From VRUE01 sp035260485 (GTDB lineage: Bacteria > Actinomycetota > Thermoleophilia > Solirubrobacterales > 70-9), in NCBI GenBank assembly GCA_035260485.1, contig DATFVC010000033.1, positions 1 to 43,806 on the forward strand: a stretch of DNA of 43,806 bases, in the 5' to 3' direction. The notes beneath the pieces are model-generated. The model saw only the letters and a list, made by a program, of their open reading frames with translations. It was not told where the DNA came from and made no database searches. This document shows, piece after piece, positions 21,092 to 29,421 of the stretch. The position numbers were made by a program, and so were the translations under genes. How positions within the stretch are numbered: position 1 is the stretch's first letter; every line of letters starts with the position of its first letter.

Positions 21092-22303
21092 ATGCGGCCC
21101 TCTTCCAGCTCCCCGCGGTGGCTGCTGCTGCCCGCCGCAATGCTGCTGCTCGTGCTCTGCCTGGGGGCGAGCGCGCCGGCCAAGACCCTGAGTGAAAAGC
21201 TCGACGCGACGCAGGGCAAGCTGAGTCATGTCCGCGAAAGTCAGAGTTCGCTCTCGGCGACGATCGCCGAACAGAACAAGGCGATCGACTCGATGCTCGG
21301 CGAAGTCTCGCGGCTGCGCCAGCAGCAGTTGGCGCTCGAGTCCGAACTGGAAGAAAAGCAGGCCGAGCTCGACAGCGCCACCGCCAAGCTGGAAGCTGAA
21401 CAGCACCGGCTGGCGCTGATTCGCGCTCGCCTTCAGCGGGCGCTGGACGTGCTTCGCGAAAGGCTCGTCTCCATGTATGAGGCGGGCAGCCCGGACGTGC
21501 TCAGCGTCGTGCTCGAATCGGAGACCTGGTCGCAGGCCAGCGTCCGGGCCGAATACCTGAGCCGGGTCCAGGCCTACGACAACTCGGTCGCCGACCGGGT
21601 CAAGGGGTTGCGCGACGAAGCAAAGGCCGCGGTCGAGCGGATGGCGGCGATCCGCCTGCAGCTGAAGGAAGCGCGCGACGCGATCGCGGTCAAGGAGCGC
21701 GAAGCAGCCGACGCCCGGGCCGAAGCGGCGGCCCGCTTCGGCGATCTCAAGGAAGCCCAGGCCCAGCGCCAGCAGGAGCTGGAAGGGCTCGAGTCGCGCG
21801 AACAGGCGCTGAGCGACAACCTGGCGGCGATCTCCGAACAGCTTTCCGCCGCGGGGGCCCCGGTCTCGACTGGCACGCCGGCTCCGCTGACCCCCGGCCA
21901 GAGCGCCGAATACATCTCCGAAAGCCAGGCGAGCGTGCCGAGCGCCGCTCCGCCGGCTGTGCAGGCGGCGATCGAAGCCGCCAACTCGATCGCCACCACG
22001 CCCTACATCTGGGGCGGCGGTCACGGCTCCTTCGAATCCTCTGGCTATGACTGCTCGGGCGCGGTCAGCTTCGCCCTCAATGGCGGCGGCTTCCTCGAAA
22101 GCCCGCTCGACTCGACCGGGCTGGAGACCTGGGGCGACCCCGGCCCCGGCCAGTGGATCACCGTTTACGCCAACGCCGAACACGCCTGGATGATCATCGC
22201 CGGCCTCGCCTTCGACACCGTCGGCGGCCCCGGTCCGCGCTGGCACCCTGAACTGGTCGACTCCCCGGAAGGCTTCATCGCCCGCCACCCCTCCGGCTAC
22301 TGA
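21092..22303 (+). CDS. coiled-coil NlpC/P60 peptidoglycan endopeptidase
   Basis: A 403-residue exported cell-wall hydrolase. A Sec signal (LLLPAAMLLLVLCLGASAPA, about residues 11-30) is followed by a long two-stranded coiled coil (about 33-250, with LVSMYEAGSPDVLSVVLES typical of CwlO/RipC/FtsEX-controlled hydrolases), a Pro/Ala linker, then NlpC/P60. Catalytic Cys321 lies in YDCSGAVSFAL and His364 in AEHAWMIIAG. It should cut stem peptides during growth or division and be held inactive by the coiled coil. GAA is strongly preferred over GAG. The stop abuts a family A hairpin. Confidence 0.92.
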   Translation: MRPSSSSPRWLLLPAAMLLLVLCLGASAPAKTLSEKLDATQGKLSHVRESQSSLSATIAEQNKAIDSMLGEVSRLRQQQLALESELEEKQAELDSATAKLEAEQHRLALIRARLQRALDVLRERLVSMYEAGSPDVLSVVLESETWSQASVRAEYLSRVQAYDNSVADRVKGLRDEAKAAVERMAAIRLQLKEARDAIAVKEREAADARAEAAARFGDLKEAQAQRQQELEGLESREQALSDNLAAISEQLSAAGAPVSTGTPAPLTPGQSAEYISESQASVPSAAPPAVQAAIEAANSIATTPYIWGGGHGSFESSGYDCSGAVSFALNGGGFLESPLDSTGLETWGDPGPGQWITVYANAEHAWMIIAGLAFDTVGGPGPRWHPELVDSPEGFIARHPSGY

Positions 22304-22352
22304 GACGTGCCGGGACTTAGCGTCCCTATGGGTGCTTAAGTCCCGGCACGTC
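22304..22352. terminator. long hairpin, family A copy 2
   Basis: Perfect 16-bp arms GACGTGCCGGGACTTA / TAAGTCCCGGCACGTC around a centre with CCCTATGGG. It begins on the base after the NlpC/P60 stop and ends 4 nt before the stop of the convergent PNPOx-like gene, filling the intergenic gap. Confidence 0.8.
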
Positions 22353-22356
22353 TGAT

Positions 22357-23007
22357 TCAGGCCCTGGCGTGGACCAGGTTCGTGACGTAATCCGGGCGCT
22401 CGACGCCAGGGAGTAGGCGATCGTCGGGCTCGGGTGGGCCGGCCGCGATGCGCAAGCCGATCGTGCCGGCCCAGACGGGCAGCTCGTAGTCGGCCTCCTC
22501 CTCGACCGGGCCTCCGGTCCTGACCTTGGCCGAGGCCTCATCCAGCCGAACCCGGAGGACGGCGGTGCCGCGCAGCTCCTGTTCGCTCGGCAGTCTGGCG
22601 TCTCCCCAGCGACCTGGCACGAGCTTCTCGGTGAACGCCTGGAGCGCCCCTCGTTTGTCCTTGCTCGCCTCGATCCGCTCGGCGCGGCCGAAGACGACCA
22701 CCGAGCGGTAGTTGACCGAGTGGTGGAAGGCGGATCGAGCCAGCACCAGCCCGTCGAGCAGGGTCGCGGTCAGACAGATCTCGGCTCTCTCCGCTTCGCG
22801 CAACGTCCGGCTGGCGGCCGAGCCATGGATGTAGAGCCACTCGCCCACCCGCGCGTGGAGGGTCGGGATCACCACCGGATAGCCGCCCTCATCGATCGTC
22901 CCGACGTGGGAGACCAGCGCCTCGTCGAGGATCGCCTCGATCACCTCGCGCTCGTAGACGGCGCGCTTCGGTACCCGCCGCACCCTGGTCCTCTGCTTTT
23001 CGCCCAT
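22357..23007 (-). CDS. pyridoxamine 5'-phosphate oxidase-like flavin-binding protein
   Basis: A 216-residue split-barrel protein of the PNPOx-like/NimA group. LVSHVGTIDEGGYPVVIPTL, then LYIHGSAASRTLREA and FHHSVNYRSVVVFGRAERIE, are the flavin-binding barrel strands and HSVNYRSV loop seen in this group. Members reduce or bind flavin or F420, and few are true PNPOx enzymes. ATG 23007 follows GAAGGGA. It is divergent, with a 32-bp gap, from a MocR regulator that binds PLP, which hints at a vitamin B6 link. Confidence 0.88.
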   Translation of the reverse strand: MGEKQRTRVRRVPKRAVYEREVIEAILDEALVSHVGTIDEGGYPVVIPTLHARVGEWLYIHGSAASRTLREAERAEICLTATLLDGLVLARSAFHHSVNYRSVVVFGRAERIEASKDKRGALQAFTEKLVPGRWGDARLPSEQELRGTAVLRVRLDEASAKVRTGGPVEEEADYELPVWAGTIGLRIAAGPPEPDDRLLPGVERPDYVTNLVHARA

Positions 23008-23039
23008 TTCCCTTCTCGCTAATCTGTTACAGTACAAAC
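23008..23039. promoter_or_regulatory. 32-bp divergent promoter of PNPOx-like and MocR genes
   Basis: TACAGT at 23028-23033 lies 6 nt before the probable MocR start at 23040 and resembles a leaderless -10. The opposite promoter must overlap it, so MocR binding here would control both genes. Confidence 0.4.
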
Positions 23040-24371
23040 ATCGATTCTGAGCTAACACAGTATCGGATATCGGACGGGAGTGCAGCGGAGATCGCGGCCA
23101 GCGTCGAGCGCGGGATCGAGGAGGGGGCATTGCCGCCCGGCACACCGCTGCCGGCGGTTCGCTCGCTCGCCGGCGAGCTTGGGGTCAGCCCGACGACCGT
23201 CTCCGCCGCGTTCAAGGACCTGCGCTCGCGCGGCCTCGTGGTGACGCGTGCGCGCAGCGGCGCCCACGTCAGCTGGCGACCCCCGGTGGCCGGGGCATGG
23301 TTCGGCTCGACGGCACCGGCCGGCGTTCGCGACCTGGCGAGCGGCAATCCCGATCCGAATCTGCTGCCCGACCTGGCGCCGATCCTGCGACGGCTTGAGC
23401 CGCCGCGCCAACTCTATGGAGGGGATCCGGCGGATCCGCAGCTGCTCGAGTTGGCCAGGGCGGAGTTCGATCAAGATGGGATCGCCGCCGAGGAGATGGC
23501 GGTCGTGAGCGGCGCCCTCGACGGGATCGAGCGTGCCCTGCAGGCGCGGCTTCGGCCCGGTGACGTGGTGGCCGTCGAGGACCCTGGCTTCGCCGGCCTC
23601 TACGACCTTCTGCGCGCGCTGGGTCTGGCCCTGCGGCCCGTGTCTGTGGACGGGCGGGGGATGACTCCCTTGGTGCTCGCCGACGCGCTCGGGGAGGGGG
23701 TGGACGCGGTCGTAGTCAATCCGCGCGGCCAGAACCCGACCGGCGCCTCGCTCGACGAGGAGCGGGCCGCGGAGCTGCGGCGAGTCCTCGATCGCGAGCC
23801 CGACGTCATGGTCCTCGAAGACGACCATCTCGGCCCGATCGCCGGCGCGCCGAGGCTGACGCTTACGGCCGGTCGCAGCCGCTGGGCGGCGGCCCGCTCG
23901 TTGGCCAAGTCGCTCGGGCCCGACCTGCGGCTCGCCGTCCTCGCCGGCGACGCCCACACGATCAGCCGCGTGCGGGGGCGCCAGGCCGTCGGCCCCGGTT
24001 GGGTAAGCATGCTCCTCCAGCGCACGGCGGCCACGCTCTGGTCGGATCCAAAAGTCGGGAAGAGCTTGGAGAGGGTGACCGCGACCTACAGCGAGCGCCG
24101 CGAACACTTCGCAGCCGCCCTCGCCGAGCATGGAATCGCGGTCGAGGCCCCAACCGGCCTCAACGCCTGGATCCCCGTCCCTGACGAGACGCGCGTCGTC
24201 CAGACTCTCCTAACCGAGGGGTGGGCGGTCATGCCAGGCGCACCCTTCCGCCTCCAGGCGAAGCCGGCCATCCGAGTGACCACCAGCTCCCTCAAGCCCG
24301 CGGAGGCCGACTCGCTCGCTGCAGCTTTGGCGGCGTCCCTACGCCCGTCCCACCGAACCCGCTCCGCATAG
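23040..24371 (+). CDS. MocR/PdxR-type GntR regulator with aminotransferase domain
   Basis: From 23040 the product has 443 residues. The N-terminal GntR winged helix spans AEIAASVERGIEEGALPPGT, LPAVRSLAGELGVSPTTVSA and LRSRGLVVTRARSGAHV. The fold-type I aminotransferase-like domain has NPRGQNPTGASLDEERA, LEDDHLGPIAG and the PLP lysine region ARSLAKSLGPDLRL. The first standard start codon, TTG 23130, would remove the first helix of the DNA-binding domain. The conserved frame extends back to ATC 23040, 6 nt after a -10-like TACAGT. Start choice is therefore inferred and unusual. Such proteins sense PLP and regulate B6 or amine genes; the divergent PNPOx-like gene is the likely target. Confidence 0.85.
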   Translation: MDSELTQYRISDGSAAEIAASVERGIEEGALPPGTPLPAVRSLAGELGVSPTTVSAAFKDLRSRGLVVTRARSGAHVSWRPPVAGAWFGSTAPAGVRDLASGNPDPNLLPDLAPILRRLEPPRQLYGGDPADPQLLELARAEFDQDGIAAEEMAVVSGALDGIERALQARLRPGDVVAVEDPGFAGLYDLLRALGLALRPVSVDGRGMTPLVLADALGEGVDAVVVNPRGQNPTGASLDEERAAELRRVLDREPDVMVLEDDHLGPIAGAPRLTLTAGRSRWAAARSLAKSLGPDLRLAVLAGDAHTISRVRGRQAVGPGWVSMLLQRTAATLWSDPKVGKSLERVTATYSERREHFAAALAEHGIAVEAPTGLNAWIPVPDETRVVQTLLTEGWAVMPGAPFRLQAKPAIRVTTSSLKPAEADSLAAALAASLRPSHRTRSA

Positions 24372-24483
24372 ATCCCCTCTCGGTAGGGGTGGAACGTCTT
24401 GTACTTTTTCTGCGGCGACGCTGGCGGACAGCCGACAACCGTCTTCAGAAAAAGTTAAGTGGAACCCCTGCCGAGAGGGGATC
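24371..24483. terminator. 113-bp bipartite hairpin between convergent genes
   Basis: Outer 20-nt arms (24371-24390 and 24464-24483, starting GATCCCCTCTCGG) pair with one mismatch. Inner ACTTTTTCTG (24403-24412) pairs with CAGAAAAAGT (24446-24455), leaving a 33-nt loop. It runs from the last base of the MocR stop to the base before the stop of the opposite gene. Much larger than the other hairpins here. Confidence 0.65.
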
Positions 24484-25875
24484 TCACGCAGGCACTTCGG
24501 CGGACTCGATTGGGCGCCCTTCGGCCTGCCAGGTGCCGACGCCGCCGCGGGCCACGTGGATCGTCTCGAAGCCCTCTCGCTGGAGGACCGAGGCGGCTAG
24601 GCCGCTGCGTTTGCCGCCCTTGCAGATCGTCGCCAGGGCGCGGTCGCGGGGCAGCTCGTCGAGCCGTCGCGCCAGCTCGCCGTAGGGGATGTGGAGCGAA
24701 TCGGCGATGTGCCCATCGGCGTACTCACCGGCGCCGCGCACGTCGAGGACCAGTGGCGGCTCCTCATCTTCCAGCAGCTCCGCAAGTTGCTCCGGCCCTA
24801 TCGGCTCGATCCGCGCCACCAGACGCTCCTCCGCTCGCCAGGCGCTCATGCCGCCGCCGAGGAAACCACGCACCCCCAGCCCAACTGCCGCGAGCAGCTC
24901 CGCCGCTTCCAGCTCGTTGCCGTCTGAGGCAGCCACGACGACCACCTGGGCGTCGGGCGGGACGACCTGTGCGACCTTGGTGGCGAAGCCGGTGTCGTAG
25001 GCTGAGGCGCTGATCGCGCCGGGGATATGGGCCTCGTCGAACTGCTCGTTGGTGCGCGAGTCGACGGCGAAGGCGCCTGACGCGATCGCCGCCTCGAAGC
25101 GGCGCGGCGTCAGCCGTGCCGGTGAGCCGATCGACTCGATCAGCGGGCCGCAGTTGAGCGCGACGATGTGCTCGACGTTTGGCGGTCGCTCGCCCAGCCT
25201 CGCGACTGCGTCCTCGACGAACGCCGCCTCGTCGGTGAAGGTCAGCGCCCGGTTGTGGCGGCGCTCGAAGCCGATCGTCGAGGAGGTCTTGAGGTCGATG
25301 CCGGAGCTGCCGCAGAGCGAGCCGCCGAGGTGCCCGGGCCAGACCTCGACCTCGTCGGGCAGGGAGAGCAGCCGCTCGCGCAGGGAGCGAAAGATGCCGG
25401 CGGCGCCCTCGCGCGGCTCGACCGCCAGGTCCGGCCGGGCGACGTCGCCGACGAAGAGCGAGTCGCCGCTGAGGACCGCGACCGGGTCGCCGCCGCGCTC
25501 GGCATCTCGCAGCAGGAAGGAGGTGTGCTCGGGCCGGTGGCCGGGCGTGTGGATCGCCTCGATCGAGACCGCCTCGCCGAGCTCCAGCGTCCAGCCGTCG
25601 GCGAACGGCTCGTGCTCGTACTCGGCCCCGGCCAACCCGCTGACGTGGATCGTCGCCCCCGTCGCTCGGGCCAGCCGGCCGTGGCCGGAGACGTGGTCGG
25701 CGTGGTTGTGGGTCTCCAGCACGTGCTCGATCCGTACCCCGTGCAGGCGGCTGAGCTGCAGATAGGAGTCGATATCCCACTGCGGGTCGACCACCGCGGC
25801 GACGCCCGAAGCGGAGTCCCCGACAAGGTAGGAGGCGCAGCCGAGGTCCTCGTGGATGATCTGTCGGAAGAGCAT
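24484..25875 (-). CDS. MBL-fold hydrolase fused to two rhodanese domains
   Basis: A 463-residue fusion. The N-terminal metallo-beta-lactamase domain has THNHADHVSGH (about residues 55-65), HTPGHRPEHTSF, the SGDSLFVGDVARPDL stretch and WPGHLGGSLCG, as in persulfide dioxygenase/glyoxalase II-like enzymes. The first rhodanese domain (DSRTNEQFDEAHIPGAIS) has no active-site Cys where it is expected (VVVAASDGNE). The second (DVRGAGEYADGHI) has the catalytic loop TICKGGKRSG. It probably handles persulfide sulfur in the cytoplasm; the reaction is inferred from domains. It converges on the MocR gene and diverges from acetyl-CoA synthetase. Confidence 0.92.
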   Translation of the reverse strand: MLFRQIIHEDLGCASYLVGDSASGVAAVVDPQWDIDSYLQLSRLHGVRIEHVLETHNHADHVSGHGRLARATGATIHVSGLAGAEYEHEPFADGWTLELGEAVSIEAIHTPGHRPEHTSFLLRDAERGGDPVAVLSGDSLFVGDVARPDLAVEPREGAAGIFRSLRERLLSLPDEVEVWPGHLGGSLCGSSGIDLKTSSTIGFERRHNRALTFTDEAAFVEDAVARLGERPPNVEHIVALNCGPLIESIGSPARLTPRRFEAAIASGAFAVDSRTNEQFDEAHIPGAISASAYDTGFATKVAQVVPPDAQVVVVAASDGNELEAAELLAAVGLGVRGFLGGGMSAWRAEERLVARIEPIGPEQLAELLEDEEPPLVLDVRGAGEYADGHIADSLHIPYGELARRLDELPRDRALATICKGGKRSGLAASVLQREGFETIHVARGGVGTWQAEGRPIESAEVPA

Positions 25876-25951
25876 TGCGGCCGTCCAGTTTGCTGAGGAT
25901 CGTTGAAGGGGTAGCTTTCTCGCTCAGAGTAGCGGCCGAGGAAGGAGCGCA

Positions 25952-27934
25952 ATGGGAGTCGAGGAACAGACGTCGCTGGAGCGGGAGCTGACCGAGCTGC
26001 TCGAGGTGGAGCGCTTCGATCCTCCCGACGAGTTTCGCCGGCATGCGCTCCTGTCCGATCCCGCCGTCTACGAGGAGGCCGCCGCCGACCCACAGGCCTG
26101 GTGGCTGCGGCAGGCGACCGAGCTGCTCGACTGGGATCGGGAGCCGAGCGAATCGCTGGATGAGTCCAGCCCGCCCTTCTACAAGTGGTTCGCCGACGGG
26201 CAGCTGAACGTTTCCGCCAACTGCCTCGACCGACATGTCGCGGCCGGGCTGGGCGACCGCGTCGCCTACCACTGGCGGGGCGAGGAGGGCGAGGAGCGCG
26301 ACCTCACTTACACCGAGCTGCTCGTCGACACCCAGCGCTTCGCCAACGCCCTGCGCGACCACGGGATCGAGAAGGGCGATGTGGTCGGCATCTACTTGCC
26401 GATGATCCCGCAGGTGGTCGTCGCGATGCTGGCCTGCGCCAGGATCGGCGCCGTCCACAACGTCGTCTTCGGCGGCTTCTCTGCGGAGGCGGTGCGGGAG
26501 AGGATGGAGTTCTCCGAGGCGAAGGCGTTGATCACCGTCGACGGCGCCCGCCGCAAGGGCAAGACGGCGCCGGTCAAGGCGCGGGTCGACGAGGTGATGG
26601 CCGATGTCGGCTCGATCGAGACGATCTTCGTCGTCCGCCACACCGATGAGGAGTGCGAGATGCGGGAGAGGCGCGACGTCTGGTTCGAAGACGCGATGGA
26701 TGCCGCCGCGGCTGAGTGCCCGCCGGAGGCGATGGGGGCCGAGGACCCGCTCTACATCCTCTACACCTCCGGTTCGACCGCGAAGCCGAAGGGGATCCTC
26801 CACACCACCGGCGGCTACCTGACCGGTGTCGCCTGGACCCACCGCTGCGTCTTCGACCTGAAGCCGGAGGAGGATGTCTACTGGTGCGCCGCCGACGTCG
26901 GCTGGGTCACCGGCCACTCCTACATCGTCTATGGCCCGCTCGCCAACGGCGCGACCAGCGTCATGTACGAGGGGGCGCCGGACTATCCGGACAAGGACGT
27001 CTGGTGGGAGCTGATCGAGCGTTACGGGGTGACCATCCTCTACACCGCGCCGACGGCGATCCGCGCCTGCATGAAATGGGGGGTGGAGCACCCGCAGCGC
27101 CACGACCTCAGCTCGCTGCGCCTGCTCGGCTCGGTCGGCGAGCCGATCAACCCGAAGGCGTGGCTCTGGTACCACAAAGTGATCGGCGGCGAACGCTGTC
27201 CGATCGTCGACACCTGGTGGCAAACCGAGACCGGCCACATCATGATCTCGCCGCTGCCGGGGATAACCGCGACCAAGCCCGGCTCGGCGACGAAGGCCCT
27301 GCCGGGGATCGACGCCGCGGTCGTCGACGATGCCGGCGAGCCAGTCGAGGGCGGCGAGGGACTGCTCGTATTGCGCCGTCCCTGGCCGGGGATGCTGCGC
27401 ACCCTCTACCGCGAGGAGGAGCGCTTCGTCGAGACCTACTTCTCCCGCTTCGGCCCCGAGACCTACCTAGTGGGGGACGCCGCGCGCCGCGACGAGGACG
27501 GCTACTTCTGGGTGCTGGGCCGGATCGACGACGTGGTCAACGTCTCCGGCCACCGCCTCTCGACCGCGGAAGTCGAGTCGGCGATCGTCTCCCACCCGAA
27601 GGTCGCCGAGGCGGCTGTGATCGGGCAGAGCGACGAGGACACCGGCCAGGCGATCTGCGCCTTCGTCACCCTCGAGGGTGACCGCGAGGGAGACGACGAG
27701 ATGGTCGCCGAGCTGTCCGAGCACGTCGCCGCGCGGATCGGCAAACTGGCGCGGCCGAAGCGGGTGATCTGGTCCGGCGACCTGCCCAAGACCCGCTCCG
27801 GCAAGATCATGCGTCGCTTGCTGCGCGACATCGCCGAGGGCCGCGAGCTGGGGGATGTCACCACGCTCCGCGACCCGGGCGTGATGAAGGAGCTGGAGTC
27901 GAAGATCGCCGCCCGGGCGGACACCGAAGGCTGA
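25952..27934 (+). CDS. acsA: acetyl-CoA synthetase (AMP-forming)
   Basis: A 660-residue acyl-CoA synthetase of normal Acs length. The N-terminal ACAS region contains PFYKWFADGQLNVSANCLDR. The P-loop is YTSGSTAKPKGILHTTGGYL (about residue 270), followed by WWQTETGHIMISPLPG and the hinge and C-terminal segment VLGRIDDVVNVSGHRLSTAE. PKTRSGKIMRRLLRDIAEG near 615-630 holds the catalytic Lys that acetylation inactivates in homologues. It activates acetate to acetyl-CoA via acetyl-AMP. ATG 25952 follows GAAGGAG. It ends 13 nt before a family A hairpin. Confidence 0.95.
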   Translation: MGVEEQTSLERELTELLEVERFDPPDEFRRHALLSDPAVYEEAAADPQAWWLRQATELLDWDREPSESLDESSPPFYKWFADGQLNVSANCLDRHVAAGLGDRVAYHWRGEEGEERDLTYTELLVDTQRFANALRDHGIEKGDVVGIYLPMIPQVVVAMLACARIGAVHNVVFGGFSAEAVRERMEFSEAKALITVDGARRKGKTAPVKARVDEVMADVGSIETIFVVRHTDEECEMRERRDVWFEDAMDAAAAECPPEAMGAEDPLYILYTSGSTAKPKGILHTTGGYLTGVAWTHRCVFDLKPEEDVYWCAADVGWVTGHSYIVYGPLANGATSVMYEGAPDYPDKDVWWELIERYGVTILYTAPTAIRACMKWGVEHPQRHDLSSLRLLGSVGEPINPKAWLWYHKVIGGERCPIVDTWWQTETGHIMISPLPGITATKPGSATKALPGIDAAVVDDAGEPVEGGEGLLVLRRPWPGMLRTLYREEERFVETYFSRFGPETYLVGDAARRDEDGYFWVLGRIDDVVNVSGHRLSTAEVESAIVSHPKVAEAAVIGQSDEDTGQAICAFVTLEGDREGDDEMVAELSEHVAARIGKLARPKRVIWSGDLPKTRSGKIMRRLLRDIAEGRELGDVTTLRDPGVMKELESKIAARADTEG

Positions 27935-27947
27935 CTCCCTAGCGCCG

Positions 27948-27997
27948 GACGTGCCGGGACTTAGCGGTCCCTATGGGTGCCTAAGTCCCGGCACGTC
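27948..27997. terminator. long hairpin, family A copy 3
   Basis: Perfect 17-bp arms GACGTGCCGGGACTTAG / CTAAGTCCCGGCACGTC around CGGTCCCTATGGGTGC. It lies between the convergent acetyl-CoA synthetase and ion-channel genes, 13 nt from each stop. No T-run. Confidence 0.8.
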
Positions 27998-28010
27998 CCC
28001 CGGGCGGGGG

Positions 28011-28820
28011 TCAAGGCGAGGTGCGCTCGTCGACCATGCGCTCGACCGCGACCTCCAGCGCCTCGAGCTGCTCGCGGACGCTGCGCAGCTCGCGCAGCGC
28101 GACCGCCTCGGCGGAGAGCTGCTCGGCCTCCAGCTCAGCCTCGACCTCGGCGATCTCCGGGCCGAGGAAGCGCTGGGCGATCGCGCCGGTGAGCAACGCC
28201 ACGAAGGAGATGCCGACGAGCACGACCACCACCCCGACCACCTCGCCCCCCGTCGTCGTCGGGTAGATGTTCGAGCCGAGCGTGGTCATCGAGGTGACCG
28301 CCCAGTAGATCCCGTCCCAGGCGCCCAGGTGCTGGCTGTGCTTCTCGAAGCCGACGAAGAGGGCGCCGCCGGCGACGGCGGTCAGCACGGCGAGCAGCGC
28401 CGCGTAGTGCAGGCCACGCAGCGAGAAGGCCTGGCGCGAGAGCTGGGCGAGCCGCAGCAACCGCAGCAACCGCAGCAGGCGCAGGACTCGCAGGCTCTGC
28501 AGCCCAGCCGGCAGGACGGGCGGGGTGAAGACGACGATGATCAGGTCGAGCGGGTGGTGCTTGAGCCAGGTCAGGCGTTCCGGCACCACCGCCAGCATCA
28601 CCGTCAGCTCGGTGAGGAAGGCGAGCCAGATGATCCAGTTGAGCGCGCGGGCGACGTCCAGCAGCGCGCCGCCGGGATGGGACTCGTTGATCGCCACAGC
28701 GGGGATCGTCAGCGCCGCTGCGATCAGCATCGGAGTGTTGAGGACCTGCGCCACGCGCGTGCTGCGCGCGTCCATCCCCGGGCCGTAGGGCACGAGCTTC
28801 TCGGTCGCCTCGGAGCTCAC
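28011..28820 (-). CDS. voltage-gated-like ion channel with atypical selectivity filter
   Basis: A 269-residue six-helix channel subunit. S1-S3 are followed by an Arg-rich S4 (SLRVLRLLRLLRLLRLAQLS), S5 (HYAALLAVLTAVAGGALFVG), a pore helix and filter in WAVTSMTTLGSNIYP, then S6 (VVGVVVVLVGISFVALLTGA) and a C-terminal coiled coil (AEVEAELEAEQLSAEAVALR). Potassium channels have T(V/I)GYGD at the filter; here it is TLGSN and one residue shorter before the YP. Selectivity may therefore differ. GTG 28820 is chosen as the first start before S1. It diverges from the marR operon across 127 bp. Confidence 0.87.
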   Translation of the reverse strand: MSSEATEKLVPYGPGMDARSTRVAQVLNTPMLIAAALTIPAVAINESHPGGALLDVARALNWIIWLAFLTELTVMLAVVPERLTWLKHHPLDLIIVVFTPPVLPAGLQSLRVLRLLRLLRLLRLAQLSRQAFSLRGLHYAALLAVLTAVAGGALFVGFEKHSQHLGAWDGIYWAVTSMTTLGSNIYPTTTGGEVVGVVVVLVGISFVALLTGAIAQRFLGPEIAEVEAELEAEQLSAEAVALRELRSVREQLEALEVAVERMVDERTSP

Positions 28821-28919
28821 GCGCGTCTAGTTCGACGCCGACACTCTGGTGCCTACCCGTGCGACCCATGTGTTCCGGTGCTCCTTTTCCCCGCTATATG
28901 TGGTTTCGACACAGGAATG

Positions 28920-28934
28920 TAGTTTGCTAAACTA
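28920..28934. promoter_or_regulatory. MarR-type operator
   Basis: TAGTTT-GCT-AAACTA, a perfect inverted repeat 13 nt before the marR start and partly overlapping a TAATTA that could be its -10. AT-rich symmetry of this size is typical of MarR operators, so autoregulation of the marR-MFS operon is likely. Confidence 0.65.
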
Positions 28935-28947
28935 ATTACCAAAGCTA

Positions 28948-29421
28948 ATGACTCAGATGATCGTCGACACCACGCTCACCGATTCCGCCGCGAGGCTGCG
29001 GATGGCGATCGTGCGCATGGCGCGCCGGCTGCGGCAGGAGGCTGCGGGGGCGGCCGGGGAGCTGACGCCGACCTCGGCGGCGGCGCTGGCGACGGTCGAG
29101 CGGCACGGGCCGCTTACCCCAAGCGAGCTGGCCGAGATCGAGCGGGTGAAGCGACCGACGGCGACGCGGACGCTGAGGGTGCTCGGTGAGGCGGGGCTGG
29201 TTGACCGCGCGCCAGACCCCGAGGACGGGCGCAGCGCCCTGGTCAGCATTACGGCGACGGGCCGGGATCGGCTGCGGCGCGGGCGCGGGCGCAAGAACGC
29301 CTACCTGGCACGCAGAATGCGCGATCTGCCGGCCGCGGACCTGGCGGCTCTGGACCGTGCCGCGGAGATCCTCGAGCGCGTACTCGAGGAGCGGCCGCGG
29401 GGGAGCGAGGAGCGCCGGTGA
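28948..29421 (+). CDS. MarR-family regulator
   Basis: A 157-residue MarR protein. The first helix RLRMAIVRMARRLRQEA forms the dimer, LTPTSAAALATVERHGPLTP and SELAEIERVKRPTATRTLRV are the DNA-binding helices, and VDRAPDPEDGRSALVSITAT is the wing with the conserved DxRS. The C-terminal helix (LPAADLAALDRAAEILERVL) completes the dimer. It overlaps the exporter gene by 4 nt, so it most likely represses that exporter and itself. The inducer is unknown. Confidence 0.93.
   Translation: MTQMIVDTTLTDSAARLRMAIVRMARRLRQEAAGAAGELTPTSAAALATVERHGPLTPSELAEIERVKRPTATRTLRVLGEAGLVDRAPDPEDGRSALVSITATGRDRLRRGRGRKNAYLARRMRDLPAADLAALDRAAEILERVLEERPRGSEERR

Noticed and set aside
24764..27238. 824-codon minus-strand frame across acetyl-CoA synthetase
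   Set aside because: It covers two convincing genes in other frames and its translation is low-complexity Arg/Asp/Gly sequence.
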